Shown in pieces: positions 18,931 through 27,012 of a stretch of 64,000 bases of DNA. The notes under the pieces were generated by a model. The model saw only the letters and a list, made by a program, of their open reading frames with translations, made no database searches and was not told where the DNA came from. The stretch is taken from assembly GCA_028289585.1 (NCBI GenBank), contig JANQPI010000026.1, positions 124,001-188,000 of the forward strand, written 5' to 3'. Numbering within the stretch: position 1 is the first letter of the stretch; each line of letters begins with the position of its first letter. Source of the DNA: Candidatus Zixiibacteriota bacterium (GTDB lineage Bacteria > Zixibacteria > MSB-5A5 > GN15 > FEB-12). Position numbers and translations under genes: made by a program.

Positions 18931-19185
18931 CTAGCCCCCTGCCATTCCACGCCGAAAAAGCCAGAGCAGGCCGATGAAGATGCCAAACAGCGCGATCAGT
19001 TGGACGGTGACAACGGCGAGTTTCCACCACGGAGATCGATTGGGGTCGAAGAGAAAGCCGCCGTACCAGTAGCGATAGGTTGACTCGGGGTGGTTCCTCC
19101 ATCCGATACCCAACCAGATAACCGTTACCGCATAGGCGACGGCGAGCCAGAAATAGAGAACCGCGAGCGACGTCCCTTCGAGCAT
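18931..19185 (-). CDS. Small two-helix membrane protein
   Basis: An 84-residue protein with two TM helices (about residues 5-27 and 55-76) separated by a polar loop with Trp/Tyr-rich NHPESTYRYWYGGFLFDP. No family is recognised. There is no Shine-Dalgarno; instead a promoter TTGAGC-17-TATCAT ends 6 bases before the ATG, which supports the start and suggests leaderless translation. The ATP-grasp gene follows directly, so the two probably work together. Confidence 0.72.
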   Translation of the reverse strand: MLEGTSLAVLYFWLAVAYAVTVIWLGIGWRNHPESTYRYWYGGFLFDPNRSPWWKLAVVTVQLIALFGIFIGLLWLFRRGMAGG

Positions 19186-19191
19186 AAGTTG

Positions 19192-19220
19192 ATGATACGA
19201 CCGGCGTCGGGAACGCTCAA
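19192..19220 (-). promoter_or_regulatory. Candidate leaderless promoter, TTGAGC-17-TATCAT-6-ATG
   Basis: On the minus strand, TTGAGC (19220-19215), 17 bases, TATCAT (19197-19192), then 6 bases to the ATG at 19185. Transcription would start at or next to the start codon of the small membrane protein gene. Confidence 0.5.
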
Positions 19221-19238
19221 GCGATGGGAGGCAAAAGA

Positions 19239-19265
19239 AAACGAGCCGCGGACAACGGCTCGTTT
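19239..19265 (-). terminator. Rho-independent terminator for the RraB-like gene
   Basis: Perfect stem AAACGAGCCG / CGGCTCGTTT (19239-19248 and 19256-19265) with a 7-base loop. Read on the minus strand it is followed by TCTTTTGC, 20 bases after the stop of the RraB-like gene. Confidence 0.8.
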
Positions 19266-19284
19266 CATTGGATGCGATAGCAAA

Positions 19285-19740
19285 TTAGAAGGGAAGCGCC
19301 GACTCGTCGTCATCGTCCTCTTCTGAGGCCAGCGCCTCGAACTCATCTTTGTCGTCCTCTTCGACCAGATCGAACGGGGCGAGGTCGTATCCGTCGTACT
19401 CACCATCGGTGTGGGCACAGACGATCACCTCGCAGGCAGTGTCGGTGAGTTCGTTGAGATCATGTTCGGTTGGCAGCGTAACGAGGGCGCCGACAATCTG
19501 CCAGAAGACCGTGCCGTCGTCCTCATCCTGGCGTCGTGAAACGTCCATGATCTGCCAGCCGAGCAGGCGAATCATCACTTCCAGAATCGGGACATCCGCT
19601 TCGGTATAGACATAGAAGACGTGGTGCATCTGATGGGGGAGAGTGAGGTCGAAGTTCTCCTCCCGGAGTAAGTCGAGGAGTTTGGCGTTTTTGGTGCGGT
19701 ACTCCTGCTGGCGCTCCTGGACGATCTCGGATAGGATCAT
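19285..19740 (-). CDS. RraB-like protein (ribonuclease E inhibitor fold)
   Basis: A 151-residue acidic protein. The layout PHQMHHVFYVYTEADV (beta strand), WQIMDVSRRQDEDDGTVFWQI, and near the end CAHTDGEYDGYDLAPF matches the RraB family, whose signature is (G)GEYDGW. RraB in gamma-proteobacteria binds the C-terminal scaffold of RNase E; here a more general regulatory role is possible. The tail is very acidic (SEEDDDDESALPF). Start: ATG with GGGAGAG 5 bases upstream. A terminator follows. Family assignment is by motif only. Confidence 0.72.
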   Translation of the reverse strand: MILSEIVQERQQEYRTKNAKLLDLLREENFDLTLPHQMHHVFYVYTEADVPILEVMIRLLGWQIMDVSRRQDEDDGTVFWQIVGALVTLPTEHDLNELTDTACEVIVCAHTDGEYDGYDLAPFDLVEEDDKDEFEALASEEDDDDESALPF

Positions 19741-19776
19741 GAGATCTCTCCCTTCTCAAGCCATGACGTGGCTTGT

Positions 19777-20544
19777 CTATGTGTCTGCGGACTTGTGTAC
19801 CTGCGTCGACCCGGCCTGAGCGGTCGGGAAGATCAGGACCTCCGCAATTTGCACGTGTGGCGGGCGACCGACGATCCAGAGGACGGTATCGGCGATATCG
19901 TCGCCCGACAGTGGCGTGTATCCCTTATACACCTGTCGTGCACGCTCGGAATCTCCATGAAACCGAACGGTCGAGAACTCTGTCTCGACCAAACCTGGGT
20001 CGATTGTGGCGACCCTAATGGGTGTATCGACCAAATCGATCCGTAGCCCCTTGGTAATTGCATCGACAGCGTGTTTTGTTGCGCAATAAACGTTGCCGCG
20101 GGGGTAGACCTCGCGGCCGGCAATCGAGCCGATATTGATAATCTGCCCTCGTCCCCGGGAAACCATGCCGGGAACGATGGCCCGCGTGATAGCGAGCAGC
20201 CCCTTGATGTTCGTATCGATCATCTCATCCCAGTCGCTCGGATTTCCCTCGTGCAGTTTGTCGAGACCCCGACCGAGACCAGCGTTGTTGACCAGCAGAT
20301 CGATCGTCTGCCAATCGGGATCGAGCCCGGCAACGGCAGCGTCGATATCGGATCGACGAGTTACGTCGAGAGACAGCGGGAGAAGGTTAGCGCCCAGCTG
20401 CTGTTGGAGTTCAACGAGTCGGTCGGTTCGGCGAGCGGCGGCGATGACCCGCCATCCGGCCGACACGAGTTTGGCGACCGTGGCGCGGCCAATTCCGGAG
20501 GAGGCTCCGGTTACCAGGGCTGTCAGTTGGGCCGTAGAGGTCAT
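19777..20544 (-). CDS. Short-chain dehydrogenase/reductase (SDR, NAD(P)-dependent)
   Basis: A 255-residue classical SDR. The cofactor motif TGASSGIG is at residues 12-19, NNAG follows at about 90, the catalytic Ser lies in INIGSIAG, and YCATK gives the catalytic Tyr and Lys. The sequence most resembles YdfG/serine-dehydrogenase-like oxidoreductases that act on hydroxy acids or sugars; the exact substrate is unknown. I chose ATG 20544 (MTSTAQLTALVTG) to start at the Rossmann strand. No Shine-Dalgarno is visible; TTGATT-18-TTTACT lies just upstream. Confidence 0.93.
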   Translation of the reverse strand: MTSTAQLTALVTGASSGIGRATVAKLVSAGWRVIAAARRTDRLVELQQQLGANLLPLSLDVTRRSDIDAAVAGLDPDWQTIDLLVNNAGLGRGLDKLHEGNPSDWDEMIDTNIKGLLAITRAIVPGMVSRGRGQIINIGSIAGREVYPRGNVYCATKHAVDAITKGLRIDLVDTPIRVATIDPGLVETEFSTVRFHGDSERARQVYKGYTPLSGDDIADTVLWIVGRPPHVQIAEVLIFPTAQAGSTQVHKSADT

Positions 20545-20937
20545 CCGAAGTACGAGAAGAGTAAACGCCGCCGGTGTGACCGCAATCAACCACAACAGTG
20601 GTGCTCCTCCGTTTTTTTCCGGTTAGCTGTTCGCGTCCGGTGCAGTTGCACTTTGCCTGCGCCGATTTCGGGCGAAGTATCATCGCCGTTTCGATCTCTG
20701 TTGCCGATATCCTGCAGCCGGGTGTTCGGTGTTCGATTTCTGCGCAGAGTCGCGCTCCGTCATTCCGGGAACGAATCACAAATCGGTCGGCGCAGGGCTC
20801 TATCTCGGTTCCGGCGAGCGGTTTGCCATACTCCTGGCGAAACGGTGTCAAGAAACAGTCCTGAGCGTCCGATACTAACCGGCGAGACGGTGTCATCCCG
20901 TCGGTGGGTCGGTGGCCAGAACCGAGCGAGGATGACG
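20545..20937. other. Intergenic region without a supported gene
   Basis: About 390 bases between the SDR gene and a small ORF. Open frames exist on both strands but have no domain, no signal and Arg/Ser-rich composition typical of out-of-frame reading. I see only the candidate SDR promoter (minus-strand TTTACT at 20565-20560). No tRNA, riboswitch or strong stem-loop stands out. Confidence 0.5.
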
Positions 20938-21078
20938 ATGGAAAAGTCGAAAAAGGAGCCGTATCAGATGCCAAAGAAGACCCACTGGCATCTCTACTCG
21001 CTCCAAACGATGTCGTCGAAAAAGATGGCGGAGGTGATCAACAAGGTTCTCAAGCAGGAGTACTCGCTGGTTAAGTAA
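20938..21078 (+). CDS. Short Lys-rich protein (46 residues), unknown
   Basis: A short frame encoding a basic peptide with KKTHWHLYSLQTM and a predicted amphipathic helix (SSKKMAEVINKVLKQEY). A GAGG lies 5 bases before ATG 20938 (an in-frame ATG at 20932 is an alternative start). Composition is unlike the Arg/Ser-rich out-of-frame readings nearby, which argues for a real product. It ends 15 bases before the promoter of the M23 peptidase gene. No family is recognised. Confidence 0.5.
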   Translation: MEKSKKEPYQMPKKTHWHLYSLQTMSSKKMAEVINKVLKQEYSLVK

Positions 21079-21093
21079 CAGCGGCAAAACTAC

Positions 21094-21122
21094 TTGACTG
21101 TATGGGGACCCAACCCTACTCT
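21094..21122 (+). promoter_or_regulatory. Sigma70-type promoter, TTGACT-17-TACTCT
   Basis: TTGACT (21094-21099), a 17-base spacer and TACTCT (21117-21122), giving a leader of about 65 bases before the M23 peptidase start at 21195, which has its own AAAGGA site. Confidence 0.45.
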
Positions 21123-21194
21123 CGGGGTTGATCACGTACCGCGCGCCTGTTCGGGAAAGTGGACCCCGCGGGTTCGACAGAGACAAAAGGACAC

Positions 21195-22106
21195 ATGTTT
21201 AAGAAGCGGCTGACATTCATGCTGATTCCGGATTCTACCGGAACAGCACGTCAGATTTCGGTTCCTGTAGCCGGTCTTTGGCTTGCGGCTAGCTCTCTCG
21301 CCGTCGTCATCATCGCAAAAGTTCTCTTCGCCTCCCTCTGGGTCTCGAATCGTGTCGATTCCTCCGAATTAACACAGCTTCGTTCGGAAAATGCGCAGCT
21401 CGCGGAACGCTACGAAGATCTTCGCTGGAAACTCTCTGAAGTTGATGCCCGGTATCAGGAGCTGATCGAAAAAGAGATCGCCATTCGAACGCTCTTTGAG
21501 CTTCCTGAGATCGATTTGGAAGAACGCCAGCTCGGTATTGGTGGTCCGGGGCCGCTCGTATCCGAGCCAACTACTCCGCTTGGTCTCCAGGCCTACGAAT
21601 CAACGGAGCGAGTTGAGGAACTCCTGCGGCTGTCGAGTTACGAGCTGGAGAAGTTTGCTGATGTCGAGCAGGAACTACTGGAACTGAGGACCGAACTCGC
21701 CCACACGCCGTCGATCAAGCCGTCGCCGGGATGGTTCTCGAGTTCGTTCGGGTATCGCACCGATCCGTTCACTGGCATGCGACAATTCCACCGTGGGATT
21801 GATATCGCCAATCGTCCGGGTACGCCGATCGTCGCCACGGCCGATGGCAAGGTGACGCGTGCTGTCAAGGCCGGTAACTTTGGTCGGATGGTCACGATCG
21901 ACCATGGCAACGGCTATGTCACCCGCTACGGCCATCTCGCGAAGTGGACCGTAAAGGTTGGGCAGCGAGTGGAGCGTGGTGAGATTATCGCCTATATGGG
22001 CAACACCGGTCGCTCGACCGGTCCGCACTTGCATTACGAAGTCTGGAAAGATGGCAAGGCGGTCAACCCGCGTTCGTATATTCTGAACTCCGGCAATAAC
22101 TTATAG
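21195..22106 (+). CDS. M23-family (LytM-type) peptidase, membrane-anchored
   Basis: A 303-residue protein with an N-terminal TM anchor (about residues 22-47), a coiled-coil stalk (LRSENAQLAERYEDLRWKL, about 60-95) and a C-terminal LytM domain. The zinc ligands are visible: HRGID (H and D), and HLHYEVW with GNTGRSTGPHLH. These enzymes cut peptide crosslinks of peptidoglycan or activate amidases; the intact ligands suggest activity. Start: ATG 21195 with AAAGGA about 5 bases upstream, replacing an upstream in-frame start. The next terminator is at 22127. Confidence 0.93.
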   Translation: MFKKRLTFMLIPDSTGTARQISVPVAGLWLAASSLAVVIIAKVLFASLWVSNRVDSSELTQLRSENAQLAERYEDLRWKLSEVDARYQELIEKEIAIRTLFELPEIDLEERQLGIGGPGPLVSEPTTPLGLQAYESTERVEELLRLSSYELEKFADVEQELLELRTELAHTPSIKPSPGWFSSSFGYRTDPFTGMRQFHRGIDIANRPGTPIVATADGKVTRAVKAGNFGRMVTIDHGNGYVTRYGHLAKWTVKVGQRVERGEIIAYMGNTGRSTGPHLHYEVWKDGKAVNPRSYILNSGNNL

Positions 22107-22126
22107 TCTTCGGGTCGAGCCGACCC

Positions 22127-22150
22127 GCCGCCCTGTGCGGCTTTCTTGTT
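22127..22150 (+). terminator. Probable terminator after the M23 peptidase gene
   Basis: Short stem GCCGC / GCGGC (22127-22131 and 22137-22141) followed by TTTCTTGTT. A second inverted repeat CGGGTC / GACCCG lies just before it (22111-22127). Stem is short, so confidence is moderate. Confidence 0.5.
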
Positions 22151-22246
22151 GCTGAAATCTGCTCCGCTGGCTAGTGTGGTGATGGTGGTGGTGCTCTTCC
22201 GGTACCCGGTTACGTGCGTCATTCACCGGGAGGGTCTGTGGAACGA

Positions 22247-22876
22247 ATGGGCGGTCTTCAAAGCGCCCGGAGCGGGGTATCAAGCCCCCGGTTTGTCTCC
22301 GACGCGGAAGCCAAAAAGCTAATCCGAAAAGCACGAGCCGGTGACCGAACTGCCTTCAGCCGTTTGGTTCGCGCCTATCGGCCACGCGTTGCCGCTCTTG
22401 CCTACGCGACGGTTCGGGACTATGACGACGCGGCCGATGTCTGCCAGCTCGTTTTCATCAAGCTCGCCCAGGCGCTTCCCACGTTTGATGATGACCGCCG
22501 CTTCTTCACCTGGCTCCATCGTATTACGATCAATGCGGCCATCGACTGGCTTCGCCGCGAACAACGTCACAGTCACGAACCGCTCTCGGCGATCTCGGGA
22601 AGCCTCGCCTCAAGCCGGGGGAATCCGGCGGAGGTTCACCGCCAGCAGGTGATTCGACGTGAGATTGGGCGGTGTGCTCGCCGCCTCGATCCGGTCAGCC
22701 GACGGTTGTTCATTGCCCGTGCGTGGCAGGGACGGAGCCCGGAGGAGCTGCGGCAAACGTATCGGATGCCGTCGTCGACAATTCGCTGGCATATCGCCCG
22801 CGCTCGCAATCAATTGCAGCGGGATCTCCGATCTCGACTCTCGGCCCGCTGGGCCTACGACCTCAAACCGTTATAG
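22247..22876 (+). CDS. ECF-like sigma-70 family RNA polymerase sigma factor
   Basis: A protein of about 209 residues. Region 2 reads LVRAYRPRVAALAYATVRDYDDAADVCQLVFIKL with FFTWLHRITINAAIDWLRR; region 4 reads DPVSRRLFIARAWQGRSPEEL and STIRWHIARARNQLQRDL. This is the two-domain layout of ECF sigma factors. The start is uncertain: ATG 22247 or GTG 22238, both downstream of GGGAGGG (22228-22234) at non-ideal distances. No anti-sigma gene is adjacent; the next gene is a copper ATPase. Confidence 0.88.
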   Translation: MGGLQSARSGVSSPRFVSDAEAKKLIRKARAGDRTAFSRLVRAYRPRVAALAYATVRDYDDAADVCQLVFIKLAQALPTFDDDRRFFTWLHRITINAAIDWLRREQRHSHEPLSAISGSLASSRGNPAEVHRQQVIRREIGRCARRLDPVSRRLFIARAWQGRSPEELRQTYRMPSSTIRWHIARARNQLQRDLRSRLSARWAYDLKPL

Positions 22877-22877
22877 G

Positions 22878-22908
22878 TTGACCCAAGCGGGCCTGTTCCG
22901 CGTATACT
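22878..22908 (+). promoter_or_regulatory. Candidate leaderless promoter, TTGACC-19-TATACT-7-ATG
   Basis: TTGACC (22878-22883), a 19-base spacer, TATACT (22903-22908), then 7 bases to the ATPase ATG at 22916. No Shine-Dalgarno is present. The spacer is longer than ideal. Confidence 0.45.
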
Positions 22909-22915
22909 CTTTCCC

Positions 22916-25126
22916 ATGACTGAGGCGACATTTCGTATTCGCGGTATGCACTGCGCTGGGTGCGTGGCTACGCTCGAGCGCGGGATCGGGAATCTCCCCG
23001 GGGTCGCCGAGGTCCAGGTGAATCTGGCGACCGGTTCCGCTCGCGTCGCGTTTGACGGGGCCAAACTTTCCGAGCCAACGGTGGTCGAGACGATCACTCA
23101 GCTGGGCTACAACGCCGAGCCGGGGGAACCGGACATCGTTGGCGACGCCGCCAACGAGCTGCGCCGGTTGCGACTCGATGCAGTGGTGGCAGTGACCCTG
23201 GCGTTGCTCCTCATGGTCGTCGCCATGGGGCCGATGATCCACGGTGGCAGTCTCTTCTCGGTCGAGGTCGACTCAATCGTACAAGCATTCTTGGCCGCGA
23301 TCATTCTCTTCGGCAGTGGCCGTCGGATTCTGGCCGATGCGGCCAATCAGACGCGTCATCGAGCGGCCAACATGAATTCGCTCGTCGCTCTTGGTACCGT
23401 GGCCGCGTTTCTCTGGTCCGTCTACGCGGCGTTCGTCGCACGCCCCCCGCTCTTCGACCAGTTGTACTTCGAATCGGCGGGGATGATTATCGCTCTGGTA
23501 TTGTTGGGCCGGTTCTTCGAAGCGCGAGCGCGCTGGCGAGCGGGGGATTCTCTGCGGTCACTCGTCTCACTCCGTCCGAGTAAGGCGCTGGCGGTTATCA
23601 ATGACGTGGAAATCGAAATTGACAGTGACACCATCCAACCCGGCATGGATCTCATTGTGAAGTCGGGGGAGCGTCTGGCCGCCGACGGTCGGATCCGAGA
23701 CGGTGAACCATCCCTTGATGAGTCACTCGTCACCGGTGAGTCAAGCCCGCAGGACAAACGGTCCGGTGATGATGTCATCGGTGGCTCCTTGAATGTGGGG
23801 CAGCCGTTTCGAATGACGGTCACCCGGCCGGCCTCGGATAGTTTTCTTGCCGAGGTGCTTCGTCAGGTTGCTGCTGCCCAAGCGGCGAAAGTCCCCATCC
23901 AGCGCCTGGCCGACCGCGTTGCTGGAATCTTCGTCCCAATTGTCATCGGAATTGCCGTCATTACCGGCGTCACCTGGGCAATCGTTGCGCCGGGATCACC
24001 GCTCCTGGTTAACTGCGTTGTCGCGGTGCTCATCATCGCCTGTCCGTGTGCCCTCGGTCTGGCGACGCCAACAGCCATCTTGGTCGCGACCGGACGAGCG
24101 GCACGGGAGGGGATGATCATTCGCTCAGGAGATCTTCTCGAGCGCCTCACTGCCATTTCAACCATTGCGCTGGATAAGACCGGCACTCTGACTCGCGGCC
24201 AGCATGCAGTGTCGGAATTTGTCTCTTATGATCCGTACACGCTGAAGACCGTCCTACAGTTGGTTGGTGCGCTCGAAAGCCGCTCAGAGCATCCCCTTGG
24301 CCGAGCGATCTTTGAGTACTGTCAGATTCAGCAACCGACCGTCGCATCATCAGAGCGCGTGACGATCCATCCCGGCGGTGGCCTGTCCGGTACCGTCGAC
24401 AATCGCCAGGTGGTAATCGGGAGTCGCGCGTTGATGGTTGAGCATGATGTCGATGTTTCAGCGGCGGGCGAGTTTGCCAGTGACCAAACGGCGCGCGGGC
24501 GCTCGGTTGTCTTTGTCGCGGTCGATGGGGCCCTGGCCGCCTCGGTCTCGTTGTCCGATCACCTCCGGACGGATGCCCGTGAAGCCGTACGATCGCTCCG
24601 TGAACGGTTCCAGCTGATACTTTTTTCGGGGGACAATCGGCGGACGGTCGGTGCGGCCGCTCGGTCGCTCGGCATTGATGCGTACGAGGCCGAGCTTAAG
24701 CCAGGTCAGAAGCGGGATGCGGTCGAGGTATTGCAGCGGGCAGGGGAAACAGTGGCTATGGTCGGTGATGGTATCAATGACGCTCCGGCGCTGACACAGG
24801 CCGATGTCGGGATCGCGATCGGCTCCGGGACCGATGTCGCAGCTCAGTCTGCGGGTGTCGTTTTGGTCGGCTCGGAGTTGGTAACGCTGCGGAAGCTGTT
24901 TGAATTGAGTGACATGACGCTTCGGACCATTCGCCAGAACCTTGGTTGGGCCTTTGGCTATAACCTTCTCGCGCTACCCATTGCCGCGGGAGTTTTTTAC
25001 CCTCTCTTTGCGTGGACACTAACACCCATGATTGCCGCGGTTGCGATGTCGCTTTCCTCACTCTTCGTCGTTCTCAATTCACTGCGACTGGCCCGACTCG
25101 AGCTTTCTCCTAAACTCGATACCTGA
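22916..25126 (+). CDS. copA: Copper-transporting P1B-type ATPase
   Basis: A 736-residue P-type ATPase that exports Cu(I) across the inner membrane at the cost of ATP. N-terminal heavy-metal domain with GMHCAGC (residues 10-16), the membrane metal site CPC at about 376-378, the phosphorylated Asp in DKTGTLT at about 420, and GDGINDAPAL in the hinge. The YN in GYNLLALPI and MSLSSL in the last TM helices fit the Cu(I) subclass rather than Zn/Cd. Length is normal. It follows the sigma gene and has a promoter whose -10 is 7 bases before the ATG. A two-component pair follows, though a copper link is not shown. Confidence 0.94.
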   Translation: MTEATFRIRGMHCAGCVATLERGIGNLPGVAEVQVNLATGSARVAFDGAKLSEPTVVETITQLGYNAEPGEPDIVGDAANELRRLRLDAVVAVTLALLLMVVAMGPMIHGGSLFSVEVDSIVQAFLAAIILFGSGRRILADAANQTRHRAANMNSLVALGTVAAFLWSVYAAFVARPPLFDQLYFESAGMIIALVLLGRFFEARARWRAGDSLRSLVSLRPSKALAVINDVEIEIDSDTIQPGMDLIVKSGERLAADGRIRDGEPSLDESLVTGESSPQDKRSGDDVIGGSLNVGQPFRMTVTRPASDSFLAEVLRQVAAAQAAKVPIQRLADRVAGIFVPIVIGIAVITGVTWAIVAPGSPLLVNCVVAVLIIACPCALGLATPTAILVATGRAAREGMIIRSGDLLERLTAISTIALDKTGTLTRGQHAVSEFVSYDPYTLKTVLQLVGALESRSEHPLGRAIFEYCQIQQPTVASSERVTIHPGGGLSGTVDNRQVVIGSRALMVEHDVDVSAAGEFASDQTARGRSVVFVAVDGALAASVSLSDHLRTDAREAVRSLRERFQLILFSGDNRRTVGAAARSLGIDAYEAELKPGQKRDAVEVLQRAGETVAMVGDGINDAPALTQADVGIAIGSGTDVAAQSAGVVLVGSELVTLRKLFELSDMTLRTIRQNLGWAFGYNLLALPIAAGVFYPLFAWTLTPMIAAVAMSLSSLFVVLNSLRLARLELSPKLDT

Positions 25127-25183
25127 TGACAGCGTTATGCTTCACCTTTCCATTCTTCCCAGTCTCGATATATTGACCGAGCG

Positions 25184-26182
25184 ATGAGGTTACGTTCAAT
25201 CCATCTGTCGCCGCGAGCGGCGCTCGGTCTCTTCATCGGCTTGCTCGTGTTCATGTTCGCACAGGCCGTCTGGTGGGTGATCTACATCGCTCAATTGACC
25301 GACGAAAAAGTGGAGATCGCTGAGGAACTTGGAGCGAGTTCCGCGTATGTCGAACGTCTCAATGATCAGGAACGTGCGCGCCAGATTATGGTCGGTTCCG
25401 AAGGCGTCGTGTTTCTCATTGTTATGGGCGTCGGTCTGGGACTGATCTACCGGTCTCTCCGGCAGTCACAAAAGCTCAAGCATCAGCAGCAGAACTTCCT
25501 GCTGGCGGTTACTCACGAACTGCGAACGCCGATATCATCGCTTCGACTCTACCTCGAATCGCTCGCATCGCCCAAGATTCCTGAGGCAAAGAAGGCAACG
25601 ATTGGACCCAAAGTAATGGCCAGTCTCACGCGTCTGGAGCGTCTGGTTGATGATGTTCTCGACGCCGGTCGACTCGAGCGCAACGCCTTCACTCTTGAGC
25701 GACACAGAATGTCTCTGAGTGATCTCGTACGTGAGGTAGCGGAGGAAGCTCGGCTCATTCCAACCCGCTATGACGTTGCTATTGAATCGGAGATTGAGGA
25801 CGACCTGGTTGTCGACGGCGACTACCGGGCTCTGCGTCGGGCCATAACCGGTCTTGTCGATAACGCCTTCAAGTATCATGGCGATGATCAACTCCAATTG
25901 TTGATTCATCTTCATGCGAGAGATAGTATCGCCATACTTCTGATCGCGGATAACGGTATCGGCTTTGAACCGAACGAGGCCGAAGCACTCTTCGATAGGT
26001 TTTACCGAGGCGGCGATGAAATGACCCGGCGGGCCGACGGTTCCGGCCTGGGACTCTACATGGCGAGGTCGATTGCTCGAGCCCATGGTGGCGACGTGGT
26101 AGCGGAATCGGCTGGTCGAGATCGTGGCGCTGACTTTACGATGACAGTTCCACTCGTCCGGGAGGCGATATTGACGCAATGA
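25184..26182 (+). CDS. Membrane sensor histidine kinase (HisKA type)
   Basis: A 332-residue kinase with TM helices at about residues 12-36 and 73-91 and only a short periplasmic loop between. The H box VTHELRTPISSLRLYLESL places the phospho-accepting His at residue 111; the N box is DNAFKYHG, then DNGIGFEPNEAEALFDRFYRGG and GSGLGLYMARSIARAHGG. The small sensor loop suggests it senses the membrane or a partner. The ATG lies 9 bases after TATATT and lacks a clear Shine-Dalgarno. It overlaps the response regulator gene by 4 bases (ATGA). Confidence 0.95.
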   Translation: MRLRSIHLSPRAALGLFIGLLVFMFAQAVWWVIYIAQLTDEKVEIAEELGASSAYVERLNDQERARQIMVGSEGVVFLIVMGVGLGLIYRSLRQSQKLKHQQQNFLLAVTHELRTPISSLRLYLESLASPKIPEAKKATIGPKVMASLTRLERLVDDVLDAGRLERNAFTLERHRMSLSDLVREVAEEARLIPTRYDVAIESEIEDDLVVDGDYRALRRAITGLVDNAFKYHGDDQLQLLIHLHARDSIAILLIADNGIGFEPNEAEALFDRFYRGGDEMTRRADGSGLGLYMARSIARAHGGDVVAESAGRDRGADFTMTVPLVREAILTQ

Positions 26183-26892
26183 CAAAACGTATTCTCGTTG
26201 TAGAAGATGACGCCGCGGTTGCCGACGGACTTGTGATGAATCTCGATGCCGAGGGGTATGAAACGGTCCACGTTGATCATGGCCGCGACGCTGTGCCGGC
26301 GTTCGAAGCCGGTGAGTTTGATCTCGTTCTTCTGGACATCATGCTACCTGAAGTTGATGGACTGACAATCTGCCGGCAGATTCGTGAGTCCGGAGCGCGG
26401 ACACCGGTCGTCTTCCTGACGGCCAAAGGGACGACCGAGGAACGCATTGAAGGGCTGGTAGCTGGCGGAGATGATTACCTGCCCAAACCGTTTTCCATTC
26501 ACGAACTCCTCGCTCGCATTCAGGGGATCTTCCGACGGCAATCGTGGCTATCCGACGACAATGATCTGGGCGTTGCTTTTCGGTTTGATGGCCGGGAGAT
26601 TGATTTTCGCCAGTTCAAGGCGTCTGGCCCCCACGGAACGGTTACACTGACCCGCCGCGAATGTATGGTTGCGAAATACCTGATGGAGCGCCCCGGCGAG
26701 GTCGTCAGTCGGGATGAACTACTGGATGCCGTCTGGGGCTACAACACCTATCCCACCACCCGAACCGTGGATAACTTCATTCTGAAGCTGCGGAAGATCT
26801 TCGAGGACGACCCGGCAGAACCAACCTATTTTGAGACGATTCGCGGCGTCGGTTATCGGTTTACCGGCGCAATTTCCGCTGACATGAATTAG
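26179..26892 (+). CDS. OmpR/PhoB-type response regulator
   Basis: A 237-residue partner of the preceding kinase. Receiver domain residues 1-120 with the acidic pocket VVEDD, the phosphorylated Asp at residue 53 in LLDIMLPEVDG, and Lys in LPKPFS. The C-terminal winged helix (about 135-232) has RRECMVAKYLMERPGEVVSRDELLDAVWG and VDNFILKLRKIFEDDPAEP. It starts inside the kinase stop codon, so translation is coupled. Target genes are not known; copA upstream is one possibility. Confidence 0.95.
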   Translation: MTKRILVVEDDAAVADGLVMNLDAEGYETVHVDHGRDAVPAFEAGEFDLVLLDIMLPEVDGLTICRQIRESGARTPVVFLTAKGTTEERIEGLVAGGDDYLPKPFSIHELLARIQGIFRRQSWLSDDNDLGVAFRFDGREIDFRQFKASGPHGTVTLTRRECMVAKYLMERPGEVVSRDELLDAVWGYNTYPTTRTVDNFILKLRKIFEDDPAEPTYFETIRGVGYRFTGAISADMN

Positions 26893-27012
26893 CAATTCTC
26901 CCGGTATCGCAGGCCGTGGTTTTAGTTGCCGCTGGGACTCCCCATCGTTACTTTTCAGGCTGAAAATGTGGTCCTCTCGGACACCCATATACCCTCTTGG
27001 TAAAGGACTCCT

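Noticed and set aside
20071-20930. Long open frame on the plus strand opposite the SDR gene
   Set aside because: It lies antisense to a certain SDR gene and has Arg/Ser-rich, domain-free translation. Only its last part (20938-21078) has independent signs of coding and is listed separately.
22176-22193. Minus-strand run of six His codons, resembling an engineered His tag
   Set aside because: It falls in the noncoding spacer between the M23 and sigma genes, with no supported frame, promoter or vector sequence around it.
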